Part shown: positions 1 through 7,389 of the stretch, in pieces
Layout: each line of letters begins with the position of its first letter
Numbering within the stretch: the stretch's first letter is position 1
Program-made: the position numbers and the translations under genes
Notes under the pieces: model-generated
The model's database searches: none
What the model saw: the letters and a program-made list of their open reading frames with translations, nothing else
Told to the model about the DNA's origin: nothing
Origin: Flavobacteriaceae bacterium UBA6231
GTDB taxonomy: Bacteria; Bacteroidota; Bacteroidia; Flavobacteriales; Flavobacteriaceae
Assembly: GCA_002441545.1 (NCBI GenBank)
Contig: DJWL01000201.1
Span: forward strand, 1-64,000
Direction: 5' to 3'
DNA length: 64,000 nt

Positions 1-23
1 GGTTTGAATCCAGTCGAGGTCAC
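1..23 (+). other. tRNA 3'-end-like attachment site (attL-like)
   Basis: The window opens inside what looks like the T-loop, T-stem 3' half and acceptor 3' strand of a tRNA (GGTTTGAATCC then CGAGGTCAC). A 21/23 match recurs at 37930-37952. Both copies are followed by a hairpin, a palindromic operator and an integrase start, so this is probably the attachment site of the island. The 5' part of the tRNA would lie upstream of the window, so its specificity cannot be read. Confidence 0.6.
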
Positions 24-45
24 AAAATTAACTCTAAAGAGTGTT

Positions 46-79
46 AAAACCTTGTAAAATCTATGATTTGCAAGGTTTT
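46..79 (+). terminator. Hairpin downstream of the att sequence
   Basis: Nine-bp arms AAAACCTTG / CAAGGTTTT enclose a 16-nt loop and are followed by a T-rich stretch, as in an intrinsic terminator of the tRNA gene. A homologous hairpin at 37977-38008 keeps the loop (CTATGAT) but has AAACCGTG / CACGGTTT arms: a T:A pair became G:C with both sides changed, which supports a selected RNA structure. Confidence 0.6.
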
Positions 80-134
80 GTCATTTTTGGTAGCCCGTAC
101 AATTTGATACAATATCCTATTAAATGGTAGCAAT

Positions 135-174
135 GCGGTCAACAATAAAATCTCGCGGTCAACAGTGTTGACCG
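135..174 (+). promoter_or_regulatory. Palindromic operator and half site upstream of the integrase
   Basis: A perfect palindrome CGGTCAACAGTGTTGACCG lies at 156-174, and an extra direct copy of its left half (GCGGTCAACAA) starts at 135. The same arrangement, a half site about 20 bp before a GTCAAC-N3-GTTGAC palindrome, precedes the second integrase copy at 38064-38101. It probably binds the integrase, an excisionase or a repressor controlling int. Confidence 0.55.
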
Positions 175-244
175 TGAACTAAAAGCAAAACCATAGTTGA
201 TTTGACTTTCGTCTTAACAAGTTTAATCTTAAAGGCGTACAACT

Positions 245-1504
245 ATGAAATCACCAAACACTTTCTCAATCCTATTTTGGATTAACGCTTCACGTGCCAT
301 AAACAATGAAGCCGAAATTTATGCAAGAGTAACCGTTGACCAAAAGCGGGTCAACATAAGTCTTAAACGAAAAGTCAAGGTCGACCAATGGGATGTTTCC
401 AAAAAGCGTGTCAAAGGCAATTCCACATCCGCCAAACAAATCAATCAATATTTGGATCAGGCGTATACTCAATTATTTCAGATTTATCAAGACTTCAAGT
501 TTAAAGAGGTATTAATAACAGCGCAGCTCATTAAAGCAAGCTATACAGGCAATGATGAAAAATCAAAAACACTTCTAAACCTCATCGATTACCACAGTAA
601 AAAAATTGAAAATACCTTGGCAAAAGGATCAATCAGAAATTTTGGCGTTACTGTAGGTTATCTCAAAAAGTTTTTGGACAAGGTTAAAAAAACAAATGAT
701 GTCTATTTAAAACAGTTGGACTTTAAATTCCTATGTGATTTTGAAATGTATCTTTCTTCTTATTGGCCAGTTGGCCATCCCAGGGCAATGAGCCAAAATA
801 CGGTTATGAAACATATCCAAAGGTTACGGAAAATGGTAACATTGGCCTATCATATGGAATGGACTCACAAAGATCCATTTGTAAGATGGAAGCCGGTTTA
901 TGAGCATAAGCAACGTGAGTTTCTTTCTGAGAATGAATTGTCCAACATGGAAAATTTTGAATTCCCAATCGACCGCTTGGACCGAGTGCGCGACCTGTTT
1001 GTTTTTAGTTGTTACACCGGTATAAGTTATGTAGATATAATGAATTTAACAGCAAATAACATTGTAATGGGTATTGATGGCTGCAATTGGATAATGACAA
1101 AAAGGCAAAAGACAAACACACCTGTAAATGTGCCATTATTGAATAAAGCAGAAGAATTAATAAATAAATATAAAAACCACCCGATAACTGAAGTTACAGG
1201 GTCATTGTTACCTATAATCACAAACGAAAAATTGAACCAATACCTTAAAGAAGTTGCGTTTTACTGCGGAATCAAAAAGAACCTCACATTCCACATGGCC
1301 CGCCACACCTTTGCAACCACAGTAACATTGAGCAATGGAGTGCCTATCGAAACCGTATCAAAATTATTGGGCCACACCAAGATCGCAACTACCCAAATTT
1401 ACGCCAAGGTCATCGAAAGAAAAGTCAGCGACGATATGGAGATACTTAAAGTCAAATTAAACTTGAAAAGTAGTGATAAAACATTTGAATCAAATGTGGG
1501 CTAA
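245..1504 (+). CDS. Tyrosine site-specific integrase (Bacteroidota conjugative-element type)
   Basis: A 419-residue recombinase expected to integrate and excise the island at the adjacent tRNA-like att site. The N-terminal ~100 residues form the arm-binding-like region common in Bacteroidota integrases, the middle a SAM-like core-binding domain, and the C-terminal ~190 residues the catalytic domain. Visible catalytic motifs are HMARHTFATT (H-x-x-R), LLGHTKIATT and the Tyr nucleophile in QIYAKV. Where most family members carry the first catalytic Arg (TGLR) this one reads CYTGISYVD, so Ser replaces Arg; a similar substitution is known in IntDOT-like enzymes. It is full length. The N-terminus is clearly homologous to the truncated copy at 38190. 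No relaxase or transfer genes were found in the window, so the island looks mobilisable or defective rather than self-conjugative. Confidence 0.93.
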   Translation: MKSPNTFSILFWINASRAINNEAEIYARVTVDQKRVNISLKRKVKVDQWDVSKKRVKGNSTSAKQINQYLDQAYTQLFQIYQDFKFKEVLITAQLIKASYTGNDEKSKTLLNLIDYHSKKIENTLAKGSIRNFGVTVGYLKKFLDKVKKTNDVYLKQLDFKFLCDFEMYLSSYWPVGHPRAMSQNTVMKHIQRLRKMVTLAYHMEWTHKDPFVRWKPVYEHKQREFLSENELSNMENFEFPIDRLDRVRDLFVFSCYTGISYVDIMNLTANNIVMGIDGCNWIMTKRQKTNTPVNVPLLNKAEELINKYKNHPITEVTGSLLPIITNEKLNQYLKEVAFYCGIKKNLTFHMARHTFATTVTLSNGVPIETVSKLLGHTKIATTQIYAKVIERKVSDDMEILKVKLNLKSSDKTFESNVG

Positions 1505-1530
1505 TATAAACAGTCAACAAAAAACAGTAG

Positions 1531-1551
1531 TTGAGGTAGTCAATACCTCAA
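1531..1551 (+). terminator. Perfect hairpin after the integrase
   Basis: Arms TTGAGGTA / TACCTCAA with a 5-nt loop start 27 nt after the integrase stop. There is no U-tract on the plus strand, so it may act as an RNA-stabilising hairpin rather than a true intrinsic terminator. The rest of 1505-1763 holds no recognisable gene. Confidence 0.4.
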
Positions 1552-1763
1552 GAATAATAAAGAATATTTAAAATAAAATTAAGACCTTTCATTATATAGT
1601 CCTTAAGTGTATACTTGTAGTATAGAGGGATAATAACATCTTATATTGTTTTAATCCAAAAGTTATAACATGACTTTTATAAGAGATAATATTGGCTAAC
1701 TTTATAAACAAAATATATAACTCTATATTTATCGGATAAAATTAAGTAAAATCTTAAAAAAAT

Positions 1764-2528
1764 ATGGATACACAGATTTTATTAGTGATTACTACGATTT
1801 CACTTGGTACTTTTTTAGGAGCACTCGGAAATAAGCTTGTAACACATGATTCTCAAACAAGATGGAAGTGGGCATTTTATGTATTAGGAATACTATCTTT
1901 ACTCTTCGGCATGATTTATTTGGCTTTAGCTAAATCATTAGTAGTAGTTGATTATATTAGTTTAATTTTTTTATTTGTCGCTGGAATTTTATTAATAGTC
2001 TTCACTAAAAAATTCCTGGACAAAAAATTCGTTTATAAAACTTCCGAGTTAGATCCTATTGTTAACTCCTTTACATCTTTGGCAGATACTACAGAAATCA
2101 AATTGTTTGGTGGAGATTTAAACTTCTTTGGTAACTCACCTAGTGATATGGATAGGAATAGTCAGTATAATCACTTAAAATCAATTGCTTTCAAAAAGGT
2201 TTCAATACTTTGCGAGACGCCTATAGATATTTCTACAAAAGTTAGATACGGCAAAATTTTACATGATTTGTCTACTGCCGAATTGAGATTCTACAATCCA
2301 GACGAAGCGGATTTAAGGATTCGAGGAAGATTAAAAACATTGCAGGGAGTTGAAAAATTGTTGATTTATTCTAAAATCGAATCTAACAAATATCTCACCA
2401 TTGAAACAGATACTGCGAATTCAAATGGTGCTCTATACAACAATATCTGGAAGCTTGTATGGTCATTGGCAAATAAGCTAAAGCCAAAAGAAAAGGCAGA
2501 TTTAATAAAATTAATCAATTCAAACTGA
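1764..2528 (+). CDS. Membrane-anchored protein with PLD-like sensor domain, unknown function
   Basis: 254 residues, function not recognised with certainty. Three hydrophobic segments (about residues 5-25, 37-57 and 64-83) are followed by a soluble domain. That domain carries LFGGDLNFF, a strand-rich middle, and DLRIRGRLKT followed by YLTIETDT, a pattern I associate with catalytically inactive phospholipase-D-like nucleotidyl/lipid-sensing domains found next to membrane helices in mobile islands. No HKD catalytic motif is visible. It stands alone between the integrase and a convergent minus-strand defence-like cassette, a typical cargo position. A sensor-effector role in defence is only an inference. 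Confidence 0.6.
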   Translation: MDTQILLVITTISLGTFLGALGNKLVTHDSQTRWKWAFYVLGILSLLFGMIYLALAKSLVVVDYISLIFLFVAGILLIVFTKKFLDKKFVYKTSELDPIVNSFTSLADTTEIKLFGGDLNFFGNSPSDMDRNSQYNHLKSIAFKKVSILCETPIDISTKVRYGKILHDLSTAELRFYNPDEADLRIRGRLKTLQGVEKLLIYSKIESNKYLTIETDTANSNGALYNNIWKLVWSLANKLKPKEKADLIKLINSN

Positions 2529-2570
2529 ATTCTTAGCCCTTGAATTAAATTTTAGAATTATTGGCCAAAA

Positions 2571-3179
2571 CTAACATGCTAAAACTTTTTCTTCGAAAGT
2601 ATAGGAATCATTAATAATTTTTTTTACACAATCAACATAATCATCAACGAGTTTTCGTTTATAGACAAGTATATAGGAAGGATGGTGAATTGGTACAAAA
2701 ACTATGTCTTCAGTTACAAAAGTATCATAACTGAAATTTGCTCCTAAATTTCCTAAAGTATGGCCATACTTTTTTAAAGTGAAATCAGCAACTTGTCTTC
2801 CAAGTAAAAAAATCAACTTTGGTTTATGGCATATAATTTCATCCTTTAAATTTGGAAAACACTTATTCATTTCAATAAGTTCAGGATACCTTATTTTGTT
2901 CTCATTCAAAGGTAAACACTTTACCAGGTTGGTTTTGTAAAAAGTAATACTAGGATCACAAACATTTTCAATATCATTGATCAACTTACCTGACTTTGTG
3001 TTTGGTGATAACGGTATACATTTTTCATCATTTTCTTCAATCTGTACAGCAGATAGACCAACCCAAAAAACATCGGCATTTGATTGGTAATCACTTAAAG
3101 GAAATTGATTTAAATAAAGCTTACAAGACTTACATTGCCTTGACGTTTCTGGATTTATTTGCGTGTCGTAGACTTTCAA
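2571..3179 (-). CDS. Fe-S uracil-DNA-glycosylase-like protein, degenerate motif A
   Basis: 202 residues with the fold signature of family 4/5 uracil-DNA glycosylases. Four cysteines sit where the [4Fe-4S] ligands of family 4 enzymes lie (C16 and C19 in QCKSC, C88 in VKCLP, C107 in NKCFP). PKLIFLLG and the active-site HHPS (H165-S168) are also present. Motif A, normally GEAPG, reads GLSAV here, so the usual catalytic acid is missing: the protein may bind modified or uracil-containing DNA without excising it, or use another chemistry. Its start overlaps the end of the upstream radical SAM gene by 50 bp, which implies translational coupling. It is the last gene of a four-gene minus-strand cassette. 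Confidence 0.8.
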   Translation of the reverse strand: MKVYDTQINPETSRQCKSCKLYLNQFPLSDYQSNADVFWVGLSAVQIEENDEKCIPLSPNTKSGKLINDIENVCDPSITFYKTNLVKCLPLNENKIRYPELIEMNKCFPNLKDEIICHKPKLIFLLGRQVADFTLKKYGHTLGNLGANFSYDTFVTEDIVFVPIHHPSYILVYKRKLVDDYVDCVKKIINDSYTFEEKVLAC

Positions 3180-4536
3180 TCAGTTTGGTTGAGTTTAATT
3201 CTGTTGTTTTACAAATATAGGAATGTAAAACATCTAAACCAACTTTTGAATAATTGCCACTATGGAAGTTAAATTGAATTCGATTTACCAATTGCGATAA
3301 ATCTTCATTAGGGGTTATAGCTCGAACTTTTGAAGCATCAAAACCCTCATTCAAAATCTCATGATACAAAGCAGTTCCGTGGTAAGGTCGATACTGAAAT
3401 ACTGAAGTTCTAAAATGGGTACCATATACCGAAGCAATTTTTGAAAGTTGAAGAGCTAAATTATAAGTTAACTCCATATCTTCAAGGGTTTCATCTGGGA
3501 AACCATAGATAAAATAGGCTTTTATACCAATACCAGCCTGTAATACTTTTGTTAAATTTTCTATGATTAAATCCGTATTGTTGGTTTTATTAATTGACTT
3601 CAAAACAGTTGGTGAGCCGGATTCCACACCTATAAATAATTCCTCACAACCACTATGTTTTAATTCAATCAAATCCAATACATCCACATTTTTAAAAGTC
3701 ATAACATGAGCCATTGACCTCCATTTAAATCCAAAAGGCTTAAATGTTTGTATTGCAAAATGGACATGCTTGGCTTTTTTTAAAAATAAATCATCTAGCA
3801 CTCTAATTGAAGTTACATCTGGAAAATCGTCTTCAATTTGCTTTAGTTCCTTTTGTACAGATACAATTGAGCGCTCACGAATTCCAAATTCTTGATTTAA
3901 TGAATAAGCAGCCGCACAAAATTTGCAGTTGAAAATACAACCCCTGCTAGTAACAATATTAACTTCTTTAAAACCCAACGGATGCACAACAGGTTCATTC
4001 ACAAAATAAGACCTGTCCAACTCCAAGTCATTAATGTTTTTTACATAGTAATGAGAATGGCTTGTCACCTTAAAAAAACGTCTATTGTCAATTACAGCTA
4101 CAGGCTCTTCACAAACAGTATCTTGTATTAAATCCAAGGTTATAAATTCGCCATCTCCGGTTACAATATCGATAGGGTTAAAGGTGTTCCAAAGAAATAT
4201 ATCTTTATAAAGGTCTTTAGTGGATAAACCTCCAATAATGAGTTTTGTTTTAAAATTAAGGGTTTCGGCTAATTCCTTAACCAATTCATAATTGGTGGTA
4301 AAAATATTCAATCCAACAAATTCAGGTTTTTCAGAATTAAGTAGTTTAGCAAGTTCGACGAGTGGTAATCTTTGGGCTACAGCGTCAATTAAAGTAACCT
4401 TAAATCCATTTGATTTTAGGTAAGTACCAATATAACCAAGACCCAATGGCGGTAATGAATCCTCATCATACAATGGATTGGTGTCTCTAAATAGAGGACT
4501 ATTTATTAGTATGATATGTGGCCGTTTTAGCTTCAA
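3130..4536 (-). CDS. B12-binding-type radical SAM protein
   Basis: 468 residues. The N-terminal ~150 residues resemble the cobalamin-binding domain of class B radical SAM methyltransferases (SLPPLGLGYIGTYL, DIVTGDGE). The radical SAM core has the CxxxCxxC cluster motif at C200, C204 and C207 (SRGCIFNCKFC), then ELFIGVESGS and YFIYGFPDET, both typical of the Elp3/MiaB-like core. The substrate cannot be read. The gene overlaps the PIN gene upstream by 38 bp and the UDG-like gene downstream by 50 bp. The tight coupling with a nucleic-acid glycosylase fold, a nuclease fold and an ImmA peptidase suggests nucleic-acid modification within a defence or toxin-antitoxin-like module. Confidence 0.85.
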   Translation of the reverse strand: MKLKRPHIILINSPLFRDTNPLYDEDSLPPLGLGYIGTYLKSNGFKVTLIDAVAQRLPLVELAKLLNSEKPEFVGLNIFTTNYELVKELAETLNFKTKLIIGGLSTKDLYKDIFLWNTFNPIDIVTGDGEFITLDLIQDTVCEEPVAVIDNRRFFKVTSHSHYYVKNINDLELDRSYFVNEPVVHPLGFKEVNIVTSRGCIFNCKFCAAAYSLNQEFGIRERSIVSVQKELKQIEDDFPDVTSIRVLDDLFLKKAKHVHFAIQTFKPFGFKWRSMAHVMTFKNVDVLDLIELKHSGCEELFIGVESGSPTVLKSINKTNNTDLIIENLTKVLQAGIGIKAYFIYGFPDETLEDMELTYNLALQLSKIASVYGTHFRTSVFQYRPYHGTALYHEILNEGFDASKVRAITPNEDLSQLVNRIQFNFHSGNYSKVGLDVLHSYICKTTELNSTKLIESLRHANKSRNVKAM

Positions 4537-5032
4537 ATTCTTTAATTATTTTTTTACACAATTGTTTTGGTGTCCTTGGGTTAATCACCATCAAAGTATT
4601 GGTTTTGGCAACTGCTTCTGAAACTGAAATAAATCCTAGTTCAACAAGCTGACAAATAACCCAAAGAGATCCATATATATCTCCGCCTTCATTTTTACAA
4701 GCCTTGCGTAATAGTCCATCAGCACTCAATAAAGTCCCATTAGTTTTTAAAGCCGCATCCAATGCCGTGGCATCACTGTAACTTATACCTCGGTATTTAT
4801 CTGTAAGTGCCTTTATATCATGGATGTCTCCATCAGGTCTTAATACAATGTCCTTGCTGTTAATATGTTTTTCAAGTAAAGCCTTTTGGTTAATATCAGT
4901 TATTTCTCTGGCCACAGCTTGTGTAACTATAATGACAGCATCAATTTGTAGAAATATGTGAAATATTTCCAAATCAAACAGATCAATAATGATACAAGCA
5001 TCCTTAATGTATATGTTCTCATTTTTAACCAA
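4499..5032 (-). CDS. PIN-domain (DUF3368-like) putative ribonuclease
   Basis: 177 residues resembling the PIN-like proteins often paired with ImmA/XRE genes. The acidic residues of a PIN active site can be placed: D11 (IKDACIII), E43 (VAREI), D87 and D92 (YSDATALD) and D105 (LSADGLLRK). Members usually act as ribonuclease toxins or as structural partners in such modules. Its start overlaps the end of the XRE/ImmA gene by 8 bp, the classical order of antidote/regulator before toxin. Toxicity and the RNA target are inference. Confidence 0.75.
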   Translation of the reverse strand: MVKNENIYIKDACIIIDLFDLEIFHIFLQIDAVIIVTQAVAREITDINQKALLEKHINSKDIVLRPDGDIHDIKALTDKYRGISYSDATALDAALKTNGTLLSADGLLRKACKNEGGDIYGSLWVICQLVELGFISVSEAVAKTNTLMVINPRTPKQLCKKIIKEFEAKTATYHTNK

Positions 5033-6086
5033 AAGGTTGTGCTTTTAGTTGGTTAATACTTAAATTGGTCAAACTTGCTGCTTTACTTAATGAGATTAAG
5101 CCTTCAGATAAGGCTCTATCTATTAATTGCATGAAATTTGATGATTCTTCTCTTCCTAAATAATTTCCAGGTTCACCTTTACGGGTAAAGGTATTGTTTA
5201 GCCAAATGGTCCATCGCTTATAATAATTTTCAGAAATGATGCCTATTTGTTTTAATCTATAAACAAGAGCTCTTATTGAAATGCCGTAATACTCTTTTAT
5301 GCGTATCAGTTCCTCGATTTTTATATAGTTCCTTTTTTTCCCTCCAATCAACTTTAATAATGAGGATTTGGGTATGATAAAGCAACTGGCAAAATAATGA
5401 CACAATTTTTCCATTAGCTTGATGTTGCTTTTAACTCTATTGGTAAAATTCAATAAAATATGGGCTAATTCGTGTATTATAGTAAACCGAATTCGCTCCA
5501 GAGGCTTATCTGCGGTATTAATAATAACAAGAGGGGCACCCCCATCAACTTCTATGGCAATACCATCTATGCTATCTCCATGATCAATGGTGTAAATCTT
5601 AATCCCGACATTTTCAAGCATTTCAATGAGATTGCTAATAGGCTGAACACCTAGCTTCCAATACTCTCTTAACTTGCCAGCAGCATTTTCTACATCAATT
5701 TCGTTGTCTATGAGGTCATTTTTTAAAGGATTGCTAAATGAAGTGCTTATCCCCAATATGGTTTCTATTTCACTATAATTTTCATAATACACCCTTGCGC
5801 TTTCCAAAATAACTTCTTCATCCTTCTTTGAAAGATGCCTACTTTTTCTATATTCTATAGCTTTAAATTTTATCAAAGTGTCTTTTAAGAAAAAATCGAC
5901 TTTTAAATCTAAGGCATCCGACAAGTGGTTCAATACGAGGCTACTCGGCTGCATCAATCCATTTTCATATTTACTTAATGCTTGCTTGGTAACTTCTTTA
6001 TTGATTCGTTCCGAAAGCTCTTCCAAGGTTAGTCCGGCAATTAACCTGGCAGAGCGTAGTCTTGAACCAAAAATATTTAAATCCAT
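5025..6086 (-). CDS. XRE-family HTH regulator fused to ImmA/IrrE metallopeptidase
   Basis: 353 residues. An XRE helix-turn-helix spans about residues 5-60 (LTLEELSERI, TKQALSKYENG). An ImmA/IrrE zinc peptidase domain follows, with the HExxH motif HELAH at 205-209. In characterised relatives the peptidase cleaves a repressor in response to a signal (ImmA on ImmR; IrrE/PprI on DdrO). As first gene of the cassette it probably autoregulates the operon and may trigger or neutralise the downstream PIN/radical SAM/UDG proteins. The 104-bp gap to the divergent gene starting at 6191 must hold the promoter. Confidence 0.88.
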   Translation of the reverse strand: MDLNIFGSRLRSARLIAGLTLEELSERINKEVTKQALSKYENGLMQPSSLVLNHLSDALDLKVDFFLKDTLIKFKAIEYRKSRHLSKKDEEVILESARVYYENYSEIETILGISTSFSNPLKNDLIDNEIDVENAAGKLREYWKLGVQPISNLIEMLENVGIKIYTIDHGDSIDGIAIEVDGGAPLVIINTADKPLERIRFTIIHELAHILLNFTNRVKSNIKLMEKLCHYFASCFIIPKSSLLKLIGGKKRNYIKIEELIRIKEYYGISIRALVYRLKQIGIISENYYKRWTIWLNNTFTRKGEPGNYLGREESSNFMQLIDRALSEGLISLSKAASLTNLSINQLKAQPFG

Positions 6087-6190
6087 AATTTAGACGAGTT
6101 ATTTGTTTGTTGACAAAGTTACAAAAAAAAGTTAACTTGTCAACCATATACAATATTATTTTTATCTTTAGTTCATTATACCAGTTAGTT

Positions 6191-6676
6191 ATGCAAAAAC
6201 CAGAAATAGAAAAATTGATTTCACTTGCTTTAAATGATCTTTACAAATATGATGTCTATTTATTGAGCAAAAATTACAACATCAACGAAAGAACCGTAAC
6301 ACATAGGCTTGCAATTTACTTGGAGAATTACTTTTCAGAATTTGGGTATCATGTAGATGTAGAATATAATCGAATGCGCAAAGATTACGATAATAAAGAC
6401 GAACTAGGCAATCTAATGGGTAAAAAATTGAACTGGGAAGAAACAGGAGAAGGATCAAACTTTGTCTATCCAGATATCATCGTACATAAGCGTGATACAG
6501 ATGAAAATCTTATAGAAATCGAAGTTAAAATGGCTTGGAAAAACAATAAAAAGAATTATGACTATGAGAAAATTAACGAATATATGTCACAATCAGATTA
6601 CAGGTATGGTGTATATATTGAACTGTTTCCAAACAAAGAAGATTGTAAAATAGAATATGGTCCCTTTAACCTATAA
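6191..6676 (+). CDS. PD-(D/E)xK superfamily nuclease-like protein
   Basis: 161 residues from the ATG at 6191, preferred over an upstream in-frame start that would add a hydrophobic AT-rich leader unlike the rest. The motif YPDIIVH (D95) followed by LIEIEVKMAW (E111, K113) is the D-x(n)-E-x-K signature of restriction-endonuclease-fold proteins. No HTH or helicase is fused. Its 3' end overlaps the convergent sigma-factor gene by 6 bp. Divergent from the ImmA cassette, it could be a fifth component or an independent nuclease. Confidence 0.6.
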   Translation: MQKPEIEKLISLALNDLYKYDVYLLSKNYNINERTVTHRLAIYLENYFSEFGYHVDVEYNRMRKDYDNKDELGNLMGKKLNWEETGEGSNFVYPDIIVHKRDTDENLIEIEVKMAWKNNKKNYDYEKINEYMSQSDYRYGVYIELFPNKEDCKIEYGPFNL

Positions 6677-7276
6677 TTTACGCCGTAAAGAAAGTTTCCG
6701 CATCCCAAACAACAAAAACAGGATACCATCCATTTTACCTCCTATTTTCTTACGGAGTATAGAAAACGCTTTGGTAATATGTGCCTCAACAGACTTTATG
6801 GAAACATCAAGGTATTCTGCAATTTCAACATTGGTAAGACCCTCCTTTTTGCTTAATAGAAATGTTTCCCTACATTTTGGAGGTAGGTTTTGTATTTCAA
6901 TTTTAACAATATTGATAAGGCGCTCTAGCGAATGCTCTTCCTCATCTTCAACTAGGGTAGAGAGGGCATCAATATATTTTTTCTCTAATGGTAGTACCGA
7001 CTTTTGTTTTCGGTACTGGTCAATAAATTCATTATAAACCGATTTATACAAATAACTCTGGATAGAAAAATCTGTTTTTAATTGATCCCTTTTTTTCCAT
7101 GTTCGTATAAAAACATTTTGAACAACATCTTCAGCCAAATCACGGTCATGCGTAAGACCGTAAGCATAAGTACAAAGCCTATGGTGATATGCATCAACTA
7201 AGTACGTGTAGGCTTTAGGGTGGCCTGCTTTTAAAGATTCAATTAGTAATACGTTATTGGAAAACGATTCTAACAT
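6671..7276 (-). CDS. ECF RNA polymerase sigma factor (Bacteroidota FecI-like)
   Basis: 201 residues with sigma region 2 (LAEDVVQNVFIRTWKKR, YKSVYNEFIDQYR) and region 4 (LPPKCRETFLLSKKEG, TNVEIAEYLDVSIKSVEAHI). It would direct transcription of the neighbouring TonB-dependent uptake operon under control of the membrane anti-sigma factor encoded divergently at 7390. In most Bacteroidota loci the sigma gene lies upstream of and co-directional with fecR. Here the two are divergent with 113 bp between starts, so they share one promoter region. The last ~20 residues are basic and beyond the usual family end. Confidence 0.92.
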   Translation of the reverse strand: MLESFSNNVLLIESLKAGHPKAYTYLVDAYHHRLCTYAYGLTHDRDLAEDVVQNVFIRTWKKRDQLKTDFSIQSYLYKSVYNEFIDQYRKQKSVLPLEKKYIDALSTLVEDEEEHSLERLINIVKIEIQNLPPKCRETFLLSKKEGLTNVEIAEYLDVSIKSVEAHITKAFSILRKKIGGKMDGILFLLFGMRKLSLRRKL

Positions 7277-7389
7277 AGTAATTTGATAACAAATAATAGC
7301 AATTGTTATGCAAAGTATAAAAAATAGTTATAAAAAAGTTAGGGTTGTATAAAATTGTTACGTAATAGTTATGAATAATGCATTAAGAT

